This document shows positions 27,332 through 36,514 of a DNA stretch of 64,000 nt, piece after piece. Under the pieces are notes generated by a model, which saw only the letters and a list, made by a program, of their open reading frames with translations, was not told where the DNA came from and did not search any database. The position numbers were made by a program, and so were the translations under genes. Within the stretch, counting starts at the first letter, position 1; each line of letters begins with the position of its first letter. Location: contig NZ_CP025572.1 of NCBI RefSeq assembly GCF_018336975.1, positions 1,202,560 through 1,266,559 of the forward strand. The letters are read 5' to 3'. The DNA is from Marinomonas sp. CT5 (lineage in GTDB: Bacteria > Pseudomonadota > Gammaproteobacteria > Pseudomonadales > Marinomonadaceae).

Positions 27332-28214
27332 GATGACGTTTGTATTGTCCATGCTCGTTAACAAATTCCAAAAACGCCCGATTTGCTCGAGATAAATAGC
27401 TGTCTTTGCGCCATGCAATGCCAAGGTCTAGCCATATTGGCGGATCAAAGGGACGAGTAATCAATTCATCGTTCTCTTCAATAACCATAGCAAGTAGGGT
27501 AGAAATGCCGAACCCTTGTTTAGTAATGGATTTGATGAGCGGAATTAGGTTGGTTTCAAAACCAATTTTGGGGGTTCTTTTACTCTGTTTTGCTAGCTTG
27601 TCGACAATGCGGCGATGAAAATAGCCTTCTTTAAACATCACCAGCTCTTCGTCGAAAAAGGCATCAGGAGAGATTTTATCTAGTTGACTAAAAGGGTGAT
27701 CCGTCGCAATGGTGACGAGCATTTCTTCTCGAATCAGCGCTTGCGTTTCCAAGCCATCAGGGAGGGTCTCCGCAACAATCACACTGAGATCCAGTTCACC
27801 ATTTTCGAGCATTTTTTGAAGTTGCCAAGTACCACCTTCTATGACTTTTAAGGTAATGGTTGGGTATTTGTGTCGAAATGCCATTAAGATAGGAGGGAAG
27901 TAATAAGACCCTAGCATACTGGGAATGCCGACCCGAACTTCACCTTGGCTTAAACCTTTCAGTTCACTCATTTCGAGCAGAGCATCGTCGGTGGCTTGGA
28001 TGATTTTTTCAGCATGAATCAGCAGCTTCTTACCTTCGTCGGTCAAACCTATGTTTCTATCTGCTCGGTGGACTAAAGTTAAACCCAAATCTGCCTCTAG
28101 TTTCTTTATCGCCATACTTACGGCTGGCTGTGCTACACCCAGTTGTTGTGCGGCTTTGGTAAAACTTTCTGTTTTGGCAATGGCTATAAAATAGCGCAGC
28201 GGCTTAATGTCCAT
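27327..28214 (-). CDS. LysR family transcriptional regulator
   Basis: Regulator of 295 residues: helix-turn-helix MDIKPLRYFIAIAKTESFTKAAQQLGVAQPAVS at the N-terminus, then a LysR effector domain resembling the CynR/CbbR group (GEVRVGIPSMLGSYYFPP). It is divergent from the MFS exporter gene (about 135 bases apart), which is probably its target. ATG 28214 has AAGGA upstream. Confidence 0.9.
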   Translation of the reverse strand: MDIKPLRYFIAIAKTESFTKAAQQLGVAQPAVSMAIKKLEADLGLTLVHRADRNIGLTDEGKKLLIHAEKIIQATDDALLEMSELKGLSQGEVRVGIPSMLGSYYFPPILMAFRHKYPTITLKVIEGGTWQLQKMLENGELDLSVIVAETLPDGLETQALIREEMLVTIATDHPFSQLDKISPDAFFDEELVMFKEGYFHRRIVDKLAKQSKRTPKIGFETNLIPLIKSITKQGFGISTLLAMVIEENDELITRPFDPPIWLDLGIAWRKDSYLSRANRAFLEFVNEHGQYKRHP

Positions 28215-28349
28215 CAGTAATCCTTATGAATTGGATAAGATGGATATATTTTATTGATTATTTGGCTGGGCGTATAGTGTCGAAATAATACGTCGTTTTA
28301 TTCGAGCATCATCCCATTCGGGGGCTGCGGCGATCATTGGAGAGTGTTT

Positions 28350-29555
28350 GTGATAGAAGTAGGTAGTCGTGCTTTTTGGCGGGGAACCGTGGCGCTGATC
28401 ATTGGTTCATTTATGATTTTTGCCAATGTGTATGTCACTCAGCCATTGTTACCAATGATTGCTAGTGAGTTTTCTATTTCTCCATTACAAGCCAGTGGCA
28501 GCTTTACGATCACCACACTGACATTGGGCATCTCCTTGCTTTTCTATGGTCCTATTTCCGACGCAATAGGGCGTAAAGGCATTATGGTTATGACCATGGT
28601 TGGTATTACGCTCACCACCTTTTGTTTGTCTTTGGTGCAAAGCTATGAAGCCTTGTTGGCACTTCGCGGTTTACAAGGTTTTTTCTTAGCCGGATTACCT
28701 GCTATTGCCGTGGCGTATTTGGGGGATGAATACACACCAGAAGCCTTGATGGTAGCCGTTGGCTTATACATTAGCGGCAACACTCTAGGTGGCATTGGTG
28801 GGCGTCTTATTGGTGGTTTTGTTGGTGAATGGTTAGGGCGTTCCGCAACCTTTGGTGTGATGAGTGCTATTAGTCTGTTTTGCTTATTGGCTTTTTATCT
28901 TCTATTACCCAAATCCCAACACTTTGAAGCGAAGCCGTTGCGGGTGGGTCATATATTGATGAACATGAAAAGTCATTTGCAGAATCGTCGCCTGTTAACC
29001 AGTTACTTTATTGGCGGTTTTAGTTTCTTCATTTTTATTAACCAATACAGCTACGTAACCTTCGTTTTAGAAGCCGAGCCGTATAATCTCACTGCGAAAT
29101 ACGTGGGCTTGCTCTTCTTAACTTACCTGTCTGGTACATTAGGATCAGCGATTTCCGGCAAGCTTGCCAAACGCTGGAGTCAGCCGAATATTATGGTGCT
29201 GGGGACTTGTATCTTTATGTTCGGTTCTTTGGTGACATTGGGGAATTCATTATTAGCGATTATTGCTGGCTTGTTGATAAACAGCTTTGGCTTTTTTCTA
29301 TGTCATTCCACCGCCAGCGGATTTGTGAGTCGTAATGCCAAACACGCCAAAGCCAGCGCATCGTCTTTGTACTTGGTGTTTTATTATTTAGGTGCCAGCC
29401 TTGGCGGTTTTTATCTTGACCCTTTTTGGCAAGCTGACGGTTGGACGGGCGTGATTATCGGCTCTTGGTTGGTCTTGGGTCTGGTGATGCTGGCCGGTAT
29501 TAGCTTGATTCGACAAAACCAACGTTTGAATAAACTAAGCTCCGACACGGTTTAG
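28350..29555 (+). CDS. Major facilitator superfamily transporter (YnfM-like)
   Basis: Inner-membrane drug/proton antiporter type carrier, about 401 residues and 12 helices. MFS motif A is GPISDAIGRKG (between helices 2 and 3), and the N-terminal helix has the YnfM-like VYVTQPLLPMIASEF. GTG 28350 is preferred because GGAG (28339-28342) lies seven bases ahead of it; GTG 28344 is too close. Regulation by the divergent LysR gene is likely. Substrate unknown. Confidence 0.87.
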   Translation: MIEVGSRAFWRGTVALIIGSFMIFANVYVTQPLLPMIASEFSISPLQASGSFTITTLTLGISLLFYGPISDAIGRKGIMVMTMVGITLTTFCLSLVQSYEALLALRGLQGFFLAGLPAIAVAYLGDEYTPEALMVAVGLYISGNTLGGIGGRLIGGFVGEWLGRSATFGVMSAISLFCLLAFYLLLPKSQHFEAKPLRVGHILMNMKSHLQNRRLLTSYFIGGFSFFIFINQYSYVTFVLEAEPYNLTAKYVGLLFLTYLSGTLGSAISGKLAKRWSQPNIMVLGTCIFMFGSLVTLGNSLLAIIAGLLINSFGFFLCHSTASGFVSRNAKHAKASASSLYLVFYYLGASLGGFYLDPFWQADGWTGVIIGSWLVLGLVMLAGISLIRQNQRLNKLSSDTV

Positions 29556-29565
29556 GTGTCGGAGC
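29539..29565 (+). terminator. Hairpin at the end of the MFS gene
   Basis: Perfect ten-base stem GCTCCGACAC (29539-29548) with 29556-29565; the TAG stop codon lies in the loop. The T-run behind is weak, so termination may be partial. The convergent DUF3237 gene ends at 29578. Confidence 0.55.
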
Positions 29566-29577
29566 CTTGAAGCACTT

Positions 29578-30123
29578 TTAAAGTAATTGCCACACGCGAA
29601 TGATCACAGCGGGGTCTTCATTATAGTTAGCCGCTCTGTCTAAAGTGCCTAGAAAAATGGATTTATTCATCCATTCGTAAGGGCTGCCAATGGGAGCTTC
29701 GAAGCTTAATACACTCTTAGCATAACGGTTTTTGGGGTTCTCTTTGGTTGGAGCTGGGCTAATGGTTACCTTGTTTTGAACCAAGATAGTGAAACCATCA
29801 TCGGTTTCAAGAGCGTATTTAGCGTCTAATTCTTTACTACCGTCAGGTCGTAGTAATTGCCAGTCACCGCCACCTGAAATGACTTTGCCCTTGATTGATG
29901 GACCTTCAAACTCCCCCCCTGTAATCCAAACAATGCCCCGATCGCCGTATTTACTTTGCCCAACCGAGACGCGATTTATTTTGTCTATTGTTACGCGGGA
30001 TTCATAGACAAACTTAGTTTCGAAACGATCGTCTCTGTTGGGGTTAGTATCGGCGGCGAGTGCACTAAAACTGCTGAATAAAGAGAGGGAACACAACGCG
30101 ATAGTGGGGATGGCTTTAAACAT
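29578..30123 (-). CDS. Secreted DUF3237 domain protein
   Basis: Unknown-function protein of 181 residues with a signal peptide cut near residue 24 (FSALAA-DTN). The mature part carries the DUF3237 pattern: KGKVISGGGDWQLLRPDGSKELDAKYALETDDG and a C-terminal YEWMNKSIFLGTLDR. DUF3237 forms a small beta-barrel; no activity is established. It is monocistronic, with GGAG before ATG 30123. Periplasmic location is predicted from the signal peptide. Confidence 0.85.
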   Translation of the reverse strand: MFKAIPTIALCSLSLFSSFSALAADTNPNRDDRFETKFVYESRVTIDKINRVSVGQSKYGDRGIVWITGGEFEGPSIKGKVISGGGDWQLLRPDGSKELDAKYALETDDGFTILVQNKVTISPAPTKENPKNRYAKSVLSFEAPIGSPYEWMNKSIFLGTLDRAANYNEDPAVIIRVWQLL

Positions 30124-30239
30124 ACTTGTTCTCCATTTTTATTGTTTTGTTGCTCTTGTAGCCTAAGAGCGGCCTTTTACGAAAAGGTATAGTGATAATA
30201 GAGGGATATTGTTTATCTGCGTAATTGTTTAATTGTTCT

Positions 30240-30597
30240 AGTGTATTGCTTTTTGCGATATCAGATTGCCTTGTTTATCGATATGTCCCTATACACCGCC
30301 AGTTAATTCAGCGTGTCTATCATCAATTTGAGTCAGTACGCAGCCATTACATACCTTGGCTATGCCATATTTGAAAGTAGTCGGGGTCATTGTCATACGT
30401 TAGAACGGCAAGATAACGGCGGTCTGGTTTAATATAAAAATACTGGCCCTAAGAATAAAAACTGGCTAATCGATCACTATCAAAGCTCAGAAGAGGCCAA
30501 TCTTCCTCATTAGTTGCTAATTGTTGATTGTTATAAAAGGCACAATCTTGAAATACTTCTTGCTTAGGTTAGAGGTTGGTTGAATGTGCTTTGCTAA
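30240..30597 (-). pseudogene. Decayed gene remnant resembling a WG-repeat protein
   Basis: The 657 bases between the DUF3237 gene and hscC hold no intact gene, but the minus strand still reads as protein across stops. One frame gives a segment with FYNNQQLATNEEDWPLL, a TAG at 30449-30451, then YLAVLTYDNDPDYFQIWHS up to TAA 30347-30349. A one-base shift continues with NGCVLTQIDDRHAELTGGV, TAG at 30289-30291, then GHIDKQGNLI. An earlier TAA lies at 30569-30571. The last block resembles WG repeats (G-F-I-D-K-x-G-x-x-V/I). At least three stops and one frameshift mark it as dead. Confidence 0.45.
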
Positions 30598-30780
30598 ATA
30601 GTCTTCTTAATCAGATAAATATTGATGTTTCTTTAGAGAACATATTTTTATTAAACGTTTGTAATATCAAACGTTATTAACAAAGCAGCATAGCTATAAG
30701 CAAGTTAGAGTTGTGTTCTTTAACCTTGTTTGATCCAATCGAAACGCTGTAATTTTAGCTAATTTGTTAGGAGAGTTTGA

Positions 30781-32439
30781 ATGAAGATAGGGATTGATCT
30801 TGGGACAACCCATAGTGTCGTTGGTGTTTGGAAAGATGGTAGCGTTCAGTTAATACCCGATATGGAAGGCAACATACTTGTTCCATCAGCCGTGGGGATA
30901 TCTGAAGACAATTATATCCTTGTTGGACAAGCTGCTAGAGACAGATTAGCAACAAATCCAGATCAAACCGTAACAGAATTTAAACGCTTCATGGGGACTG
31001 ACAAAACTTTTTGGCTAAATGATCAAGAATACAGCGCCATTGAATTATCGGCTATTTTATTAAAAAGCCTGAAAGAACAAGCTGAGCAATATTTAGAAGA
31101 ACCTGTCTATGAGGCCGTTATTTCAGTACCGGCTTATTTTAATAACAAACAGCGCCAAGCCACTCAACAAGCCGCATCACTTGCGGGACTAGATGTTGAA
31201 CGATTGCTTAATGAACCAACCGCAGCGGCTTTAGCCTATGGGTTAGATAACCAAGACAGTGAGCAAACTTATTTAGTATTGGACCTAGGTGGTGGCACTT
31301 TTGATGTGTCGGTTATTGAAGTATTTAACGAAATTTTTGAGATACATGCTTCATCAGGTGATAACTACTTGGGGGGGAATGACTTTACCAATGTTATTCA
31401 AAAAGATGTGTATCAAAAGCATAATGTTCAGAGAGGATTTCTCACCGGAAGTGAAGAACGCAATATTTGGTCCTTATGTGATCAGCTGAAGCGCGATTTA
31501 ACAGAGCAATCAGAAGCGAGCTTTGAATTTCAATATAAAGACGAAATATACCGATACTCTCTTACTAATGAAGATTTTCGTATTATTAGTTCAGAGTTAA
31601 TAGAGCGAATTAAATTCCCTATTAACCGAGCCATGTCAGACGCGGACCTTAAAGTCGATGAGATAGATGGATTGATTTTTGTCGGTGGTGCGACCCGCAT
31701 GCCGATTTTTCAAAAACAAATCAGTCATGCCTTTTCACGTATTCCTCAAACCCAATACAATCCAGACCATGCTATTGCCATTGGTGCGGCTATTCAGGCT
31801 GGTATGAATGAGCGTGATAAGCAGCTCCAAGATGTCATAATGACCGATGTTTGCCCATACACATTAGGTGTTGAGGTAAGTAATAAGCATGGTCAATCCG
31901 AGTTTTTACCCATCATAGAGCGTAATGCCACCATTCCTGTCAGTGAAACTCGTTCCGTTTACTCGGCTCATCCTCAACAAGAAAAAGTACTCATAAAGAT
32001 CTATCAAGGTGAAAATTATTTGCCGAAAGATAATGTTTATATGGGCGACTTAGAAATTGACTTAGAGCCATTAAACAAAATACAAGAGCTGTATTTAACT
32101 TACACCTATGACCTAAACGGTGTGATTGAAGTGGAAGTGACCAATGTTATCAGTGGTAAAAAATACCGAACTTATGTGGGCGAAAACAGTGAAAACATGG
32201 ATGAAAACGAACTGCGTGAGCGCTTTATAAGGCTGAATGCGTTAAAAATATTGCCGAAAGACAAGTTAACTAATACGGCTTTCAAGGCCAAACTTGAGCG
32301 GTTATTCCAAGAGAGTCTAGGAGAAAAAAGGCACGAAGTTGGTGAGGCCATAGGTCAATTTTTAGACGTATTGGAAACCCATGATAATCATAAAATCGAG
32401 CGAATGGTTGAGAGAATCAAACAATATCTTAACATTTAA
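30781..32439 (+). CDS. hscC: Hsp70 family chaperone HscC
   Basis: Short Hsp70 of 552 residues, close in length and sequence to E. coli HscC. The nucleotide-binding domain (about 1-345) has GIDLGTTHSVVGVW (D6), VISVPAYFNNKQR, NEPTAAALAYG, LVLDLGGGTFDVSV and FVGGATRMP. The substrate-binding beta domain (about 355-480) has TLGVEVS, IERNATIPVS and YQGEN. The lid is reduced compared with DnaK. In E. coli HscC works with J-like Djl proteins encoded beside it and affects sigma-70 activity and stress tolerance. The next gene encodes such a J-like partner. AGGAG precedes ATG 30781. Confidence 0.93.
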   Translation: MKIGIDLGTTHSVVGVWKDGSVQLIPDMEGNILVPSAVGISEDNYILVGQAARDRLATNPDQTVTEFKRFMGTDKTFWLNDQEYSAIELSAILLKSLKEQAEQYLEEPVYEAVISVPAYFNNKQRQATQQAASLAGLDVERLLNEPTAAALAYGLDNQDSEQTYLVLDLGGGTFDVSVIEVFNEIFEIHASSGDNYLGGNDFTNVIQKDVYQKHNVQRGFLTGSEERNIWSLCDQLKRDLTEQSEASFEFQYKDEIYRYSLTNEDFRIISSELIERIKFPINRAMSDADLKVDEIDGLIFVGGATRMPIFQKQISHAFSRIPQTQYNPDHAIAIGAAIQAGMNERDKQLQDVIMTDVCPYTLGVEVSNKHGQSEFLPIIERNATIPVSETRSVYSAHPQQEKVLIKIYQGENYLPKDNVYMGDLEIDLEPLNKIQELYLTYTYDLNGVIEVEVTNVISGKKYRTYVGENSENMDENELRERFIRLNALKILPKDKLTNTAFKAKLERLFQESLGEKRHEVGEAIGQFLDVLETHDNHKIERMVERIKQYLNI

Positions 32440-32499
32440 CTGAAGGCTCTTTTCTGAAAAGAGGTTGCGCTATTTCATGAGGCAAGCAAGGGACAAGTA

Positions 32500-34647
32500 A
32501 TGAATCATTGGCAAGTATTAGGCATAGAGCCCACTAAAGACAAGCGTGTCATCAAACTAGCCTATACCGAATTATTGAAAAAAAACTCGCCGACGGAATT
32601 TCCTGAAGAGTTTAAGAACCTACGTAAAGCGTTTGAACTAGCGACTAAAGAAGCTAAAAAGCTAGAAAAAGCTGAAAGCCAGTCAAGTGATTCGCATCAT
32701 GAAAAGACAAGCTTAACTGAAGAGAGCCGCTTCACTGAAAAGCCAGCTTTCACCGAGGAAGACACTTTTTCTTTTGACGAGGCGGATTCTTTTGAAGAGG
32801 CTTTTCAGAGGGATGAAGAAGCGCAAGCCTATACGGAAGAGCGTGCTCCAGAGCCTATTGAACTGGGTTCTGTTGATTCTATCGAATCATTGCAAATGGC
32901 TTTGCAAGAATTATACAGCGATGTTCAAAAACGCAGTGATGTAGAGCAGTGGAAACGACTGTTTTCTTCTCCTATCTTTTGGCAGGTTGATCAAAGCCAG
33001 TCTTTGTCAATTTGCTTGCTTGAGTTCTTTTCAGCACACCTCTTTTTACCGGAAGACGTTTTCAGCTTCATCGATGGTAACTTGAAAATTACCAGCGAAC
33101 TCTCTTCGACAAAAAATAGCCACCAGCGAGACATGGCGCTTGCTCTTAGTATTTATATTAAAAGTTTACCACTCAGAGTTGGCTTTGGTTCTCATGGGCA
33201 AGTCAATGCAGATGTGCCTTTTGATAAATTGCTGTACCACTTGCAACTGCGTAATTACATTGAGAACAAGTGCCTCTATGACAACTTAGAAAAAAGCGAC
33301 ATTCTCCAGCTGGCAGCCAAAATTCTGCCTGAATTTAAAGAAGACTTTGCTCTGTATGAGTACATGACTAAGTGGCTTTGGTCATTAGATGCTTATCAAG
33401 AAATACATGTCTTACTTGATTCCTTAGAAATTTCTGAGTCTGCCGAAGATCTATTGAATTACCAAGCTCACGCTGCTTTCAAAATACAGGATTATCATTC
33501 CGCGTTATCACTGTATTTGAAAATAGACCAATTAGATCGAGATTTTTTAAACACCAAGCTCATGTTTAAGGACATTGGTTTGTGTTATTTGCACCTCAAA
33601 GAATACGAAAAAGCGTATTTTTATCTCGCTTCTTCTGTTCGAATGGCTTTTTCTGACATAGACATAAGAGCGGCCTTAACCACAGCTCGACGGCTTTATA
33701 TAAAAGAGTTGCAGAAAGACGAGGAAGCAAACGCAATTGAAATAGCGCAATTACAATATCAAAACGGACGCTATCAAGACGCTTTAACAAGCACACAAAG
33801 CTATCATCGTACCTTTGTCAGTAACAATAATTATCTACAGGCCCTATGTCTCGCTAAATTAGGCCAATTAGAAGATGCGTTTTCATTATTCCAGTCATTT
33901 TTTAAGCAATACAAAAGAAGACAGCTTTGTACTTGGCCATTAATTGTGGATTTAGTGGAATACTGTTCGGAGTTCATCACATTTGAATACTTATTTGAGG
34001 ATTTAATGGATGAGCTTGAAACGGATGATTTCAACCGCTCCCATGAAGTGTTATATCAACCAGGGTCTGTAGAAGAAGTGGCTTATTCAGAACGGGAAAG
34101 CGCCGTATTAGAACTTTCCATTGAAACCAAAAAGCCATCTTGTTTCAAAGAATATTGGGATTTTATCTACCGTCAGGAACACGCGTGGGCCGTTATTATG
34201 GTGCTTAGAGCCACATTAGCGGAATACGATGATCCTAGCGTGGCACCTGAGCTTAGACAAGCGGCACTTGCTGGAATCAATGAGGCAATGCCAAAAGTGA
34301 AGCATAACCCTAAATGGGTTTTGCCATTTTTAAATATCGCCTATATCGAAAGTGATTACGACACATGCTTCAACTTATGTGATATCTGCATCAGCGCTTA
34401 TCCAAATATAGCGGCGGCTTATTATTACAAAGGGCGCTCGTTTGCAGATTTAGAAAAATACGAACATGCCGTGCCCTTATTGGAATTGTCTGCTCAGAAA
34501 TTTGGCAACCAAGAGTATGGTGTTTACTCACTTCAATTTGCCATTGAATGCTGTGAGAAACTGATAGAAAACGGTCAACCTTTCCATAACAAATACACAG
34601 AATTGTCTCAGCAGTTGAAAACCATGAAGGAGGTTGTTGGTGAGTAG
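32500..34647 (+). CDS. J-like domain protein with TPR-like helical repeats
   Basis: Predicted cochaperone for HscC, 715 residues. Residues 1-50 match the J fold (WQVLGIEPTKDKRVIKLAYTELLKK, then FPEEFKNLRKAFELA). The HPD triad that stimulates Hsp70 ATPase is absent: the aligned place reads S30-P31-T32. An acidic Glu/Ser/Thr-rich linker covers about 55-125. From about residue 300 to the end the sequence is helical, with several TPR-like pairs (for example ALCLAKLGQLEDAFSLFQSF and AAYYYKGRSFADLEKYEHAV). It begins 60 bases after hscC and overlaps the next gene by eight bases. Most similar in layout to E. coli DjlB/DjlC, but longer. Confidence 0.8.
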   Translation: MNHWQVLGIEPTKDKRVIKLAYTELLKKNSPTEFPEEFKNLRKAFELATKEAKKLEKAESQSSDSHHEKTSLTEESRFTEKPAFTEEDTFSFDEADSFEEAFQRDEEAQAYTEERAPEPIELGSVDSIESLQMALQELYSDVQKRSDVEQWKRLFSSPIFWQVDQSQSLSICLLEFFSAHLFLPEDVFSFIDGNLKITSELSSTKNSHQRDMALALSIYIKSLPLRVGFGSHGQVNADVPFDKLLYHLQLRNYIENKCLYDNLEKSDILQLAAKILPEFKEDFALYEYMTKWLWSLDAYQEIHVLLDSLEISESAEDLLNYQAHAAFKIQDYHSALSLYLKIDQLDRDFLNTKLMFKDIGLCYLHLKEYEKAYFYLASSVRMAFSDIDIRAALTTARRLYIKELQKDEEANAIEIAQLQYQNGRYQDALTSTQSYHRTFVSNNNYLQALCLAKLGQLEDAFSLFQSFFKQYKRRQLCTWPLIVDLVEYCSEFITFEYLFEDLMDELETDDFNRSHEVLYQPGSVEEVAYSERESAVLELSIETKKPSCFKEYWDFIYRQEHAWAVIMVLRATLAEYDDPSVAPELRQAALAGINEAMPKVKHNPKWVLPFLNIAYIESDYDTCFNLCDICISAYPNIAAAYYYKGRSFADLEKYEHAVPLLELSAQKFGNQEYGVYSLQFAIECCEKLIENGQPFHNKYTELSQQLKTMKEVVGE

Positions 34648-35368
34648 TGAAAATGAAATATTGCTTCCTAGCGAGCCGTTAACCGCCGAGCAAAAATCAT
34701 GGCTAATTAGTCTTTCTTCTTTTCTTTCTCTGCCTAATAGCTATTCCTTAGACAGCTTGGAAAATAAGAGTGAAAAATACACCCCAGAAGCCATTATCGC
34801 TGGCAACTCAAAAGTGCTAAAAAACAGCTACGGAATTAATGACAAAAATGAGTTTATTGACACCTTAGATATTTTTTGTGGTACCGCTCGCAGCCAAGAA
34901 TTTATGTATTTAATGAAAGAGTGGGCCAAACCTGATTTATATGCGAAACGGCTTTTTGGAAATCGTCATAAATACAAAGGTACAGAGGTGGAAATCGCGT
35001 CAGTCTGGGCTGAAAAGTACCGAACGCCATTGTCTCATTGTGGTATTCAAGCGTTTGATATTGGTCGATATGCCTTTCTGTGTCGCTGTGCTTACACCGT
35101 TAGCTTAATAACCGAAGAGGAAGCGTGGGCTTTTCTTCTGCGGATTGGGAAAATCACCCAAGAACGCTTCACCAGTTGGTACGAATTTGCCACCAGCTAC
35201 ACCGTAGGTCGCTGTATTTGGCTGGATATTAATATTGATGGCATAGAATCAACGGAAAACACTTTTGATGTTTTGCAAAAAATCCAAACAGAATCTGTGG
35301 AGTTAGAGGCAATTTTGGCCGATGATGAGCACCCTTGGAGTACACTGGATTGGGAAATCTCGTTCTAG
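34640..35368 (+). CDS. DUF1266 domain protein
   Basis: Unknown-function protein of 242 residues. The C-terminal part has the DUF1266 pattern: a glycine/aspartate turn with ALR-like helix (AFDIGRYAFLCRCAYTVSLITEEEAWAFLLRI) followed by FTSWYEFATSYTVGRCIW. GTG 34640 is chosen because AAGGAGG at 34627-34633 lies six bases ahead; two TTG codons just upstream are too close. The start lies inside the end of the J-like gene, so translation is coupled. In E. coli, DUF1266 proteins YbeU and YbeR are also encoded beside hscC and djl genes, so the association is conserved across distant genera. Confidence 0.82.
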   Translation: MSSENEILLPSEPLTAEQKSWLISLSSFLSLPNSYSLDSLENKSEKYTPEAIIAGNSKVLKNSYGINDKNEFIDTLDIFCGTARSQEFMYLMKEWAKPDLYAKRLFGNRHKYKGTEVEIASVWAEKYRTPLSHCGIQAFDIGRYAFLCRCAYTVSLITEEEAWAFLLRIGKITQERFTSWYEFATSYTVGRCIWLDINIDGIESTENTFDVLQKIQTESVELEAILADDEHPWSTLDWEISF

Positions 35369-35445
35369 GGAAGATCAAAACGCTTATCCCAGTGAACGTG
35401 CCATAGAAAGCAATACTCAAATAGAACGCTAAGTAAGAGCAAAAT

Positions 35446-35865
35446 ATGAACACTAAAATTTATAAAGAAGTATTGTATCTAGCCAAAGAACTGATGACCT
35501 GCGCGAACAAAAAAGACCAAGCGGGCTTTGATGCGTATTACCAAGAACTGAAAGCCATTTGTGATGACAACGACGGCACAGACAAAGATCACCCAGTACA
35601 ATGGGAAACCCTTGGTGACTTTACCGACGACCTTGAGCAGGCCATTGCAATCTACGACACAGCCTTGCAAAAAGCCGCCGCTATTAATTCCAAAGATTAT
35701 TTATCTTCCATTGGCTTTTCCGCCGCGCAACTGAAACTGGAACTGGGTGATAACGCCGGTGCCATTGAATACCTAGAGCAAGCCAAGATCCACAGTAATA
35801 AAATTATTGACAAAGAGCTAAAAGCCGAAATACATGACGTGCTTTATGACCTAAAAAAAGCCTAA
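35446..35865 (+). CDS. Small TPR-like helical protein
   Basis: Soluble, acidic, all-helical protein of 139 residues. Residues 45-120 look like two or three TPR-type helix pairs (LGDFTDDLEQAIAIYDTALQKA, then AQLKLELGDNAGAIEYLEQA). No catalytic motif is visible. It starts 77 bases after the DUF1266 gene and 18 bases before the exonuclease gene, on the same strand. A scaffold or adaptor role in the HscC cluster is inference. Small TPR/Sel1-type proteins also occur in the E. coli hscC region. Confidence 0.72.
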   Translation: MNTKIYKEVLYLAKELMTCANKKDQAGFDAYYQELKAICDDNDGTDKDHPVQWETLGDFTDDLEQAIAIYDTALQKAAAINSKDYLSSIGFSAAQLKLELGDNAGAIEYLEQAKIHSNKIIDKELKAEIHDVLYDLKKA

Positions 35866-35883
35866 AGAAACAAGAGAAACAGA

Positions 35884-36468
35884 ATGGAACGTCCTACCAA
35901 GGAACAAATCAGCCAATTGCCTTTGTATATTGGCCTTGGTTTGTCAGACATCCACATCATAGAAAACGAAGTTGAAGCGGAACAGGCCCTAAAAGCACTA
36001 GAAAATGAGACACGCCTAGGATTCGACACCGAGAGCAAGCCGATATTTCGCAAAGGCCAAGTTAGCCCTGGCCCATCGCTTATTCAACTCGCTACCGAGT
36101 CACAAGCGTTCCTCTTCCCAGTGCGATTTCCTTCCGCTGTCGCTGCGGCGAAGAAAATACTGACTAACCCAAAAATCAAAAAAATTGGCTTTGGCATAAA
36201 AGACGACAACAAAGAACTGCGCAACAAACTCGATATAGACATTTGCAACACACAAGATTTGTCCGTCACCTTAAAGCAACTGGCCGGCGAGAAAAACACC
36301 ATAGGCGCCCGCGCCGCTGTCGCCATGGTACTAGGAAAACGTCTTGGCAAAGGCGCCCAAAGATCCAACTGGGGTGCTTATCCATTGAAAGAACATCAAA
36401 TACTGTATGCCGCCAATGATGCGCATTCTGCTATTTGCGTGGAGAGGGGGCTAGCTTGCAAGCTTTAG
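35884..36468 (+). CDS. RNase D-like 3'-5' exonuclease (DEDDy)
   Basis: Single-domain DnaQ/RNase D-type exonuclease of 194 residues. Exo I has D48 and E50 (LGFDTES), Exo II lies near residues 95-105 (KKIGFGIKDDNKEL, with Asp for the second metal site), and Exo III has the Y-x3-D pattern YAANDAH near residue 180. The conserved SNWGAYPLKEHQ precedes it. No HRDC domain, so it is not RNase D itself. It removes nucleotides from a 3' end of RNA or DNA; which one is not readable. It closes the co-directional HscC cluster. Confidence 0.87.
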   Translation: MERPTKEQISQLPLYIGLGLSDIHIIENEVEAEQALKALENETRLGFDTESKPIFRKGQVSPGPSLIQLATESQAFLFPVRFPSAVAAAKKILTNPKIKKIGFGIKDDNKELRNKLDIDICNTQDLSVTLKQLAGEKNTIGARAAVAMVLGKRLGKGAQRSNWGAYPLKEHQILYAANDAHSAICVERGLACKL

Positions 36469-36514
36469 TTTCTTCCCCTTTTTCAAGGGGGAATTAAGCT
36501 TATTCGAACGTTTC

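Noticed and set aside
35229..35453. 74-codon minus-strand frame across the DUF1266 gene end
   Set aside because: It overlaps a well-supported gene in another frame and has no ribosome-binding site or family.
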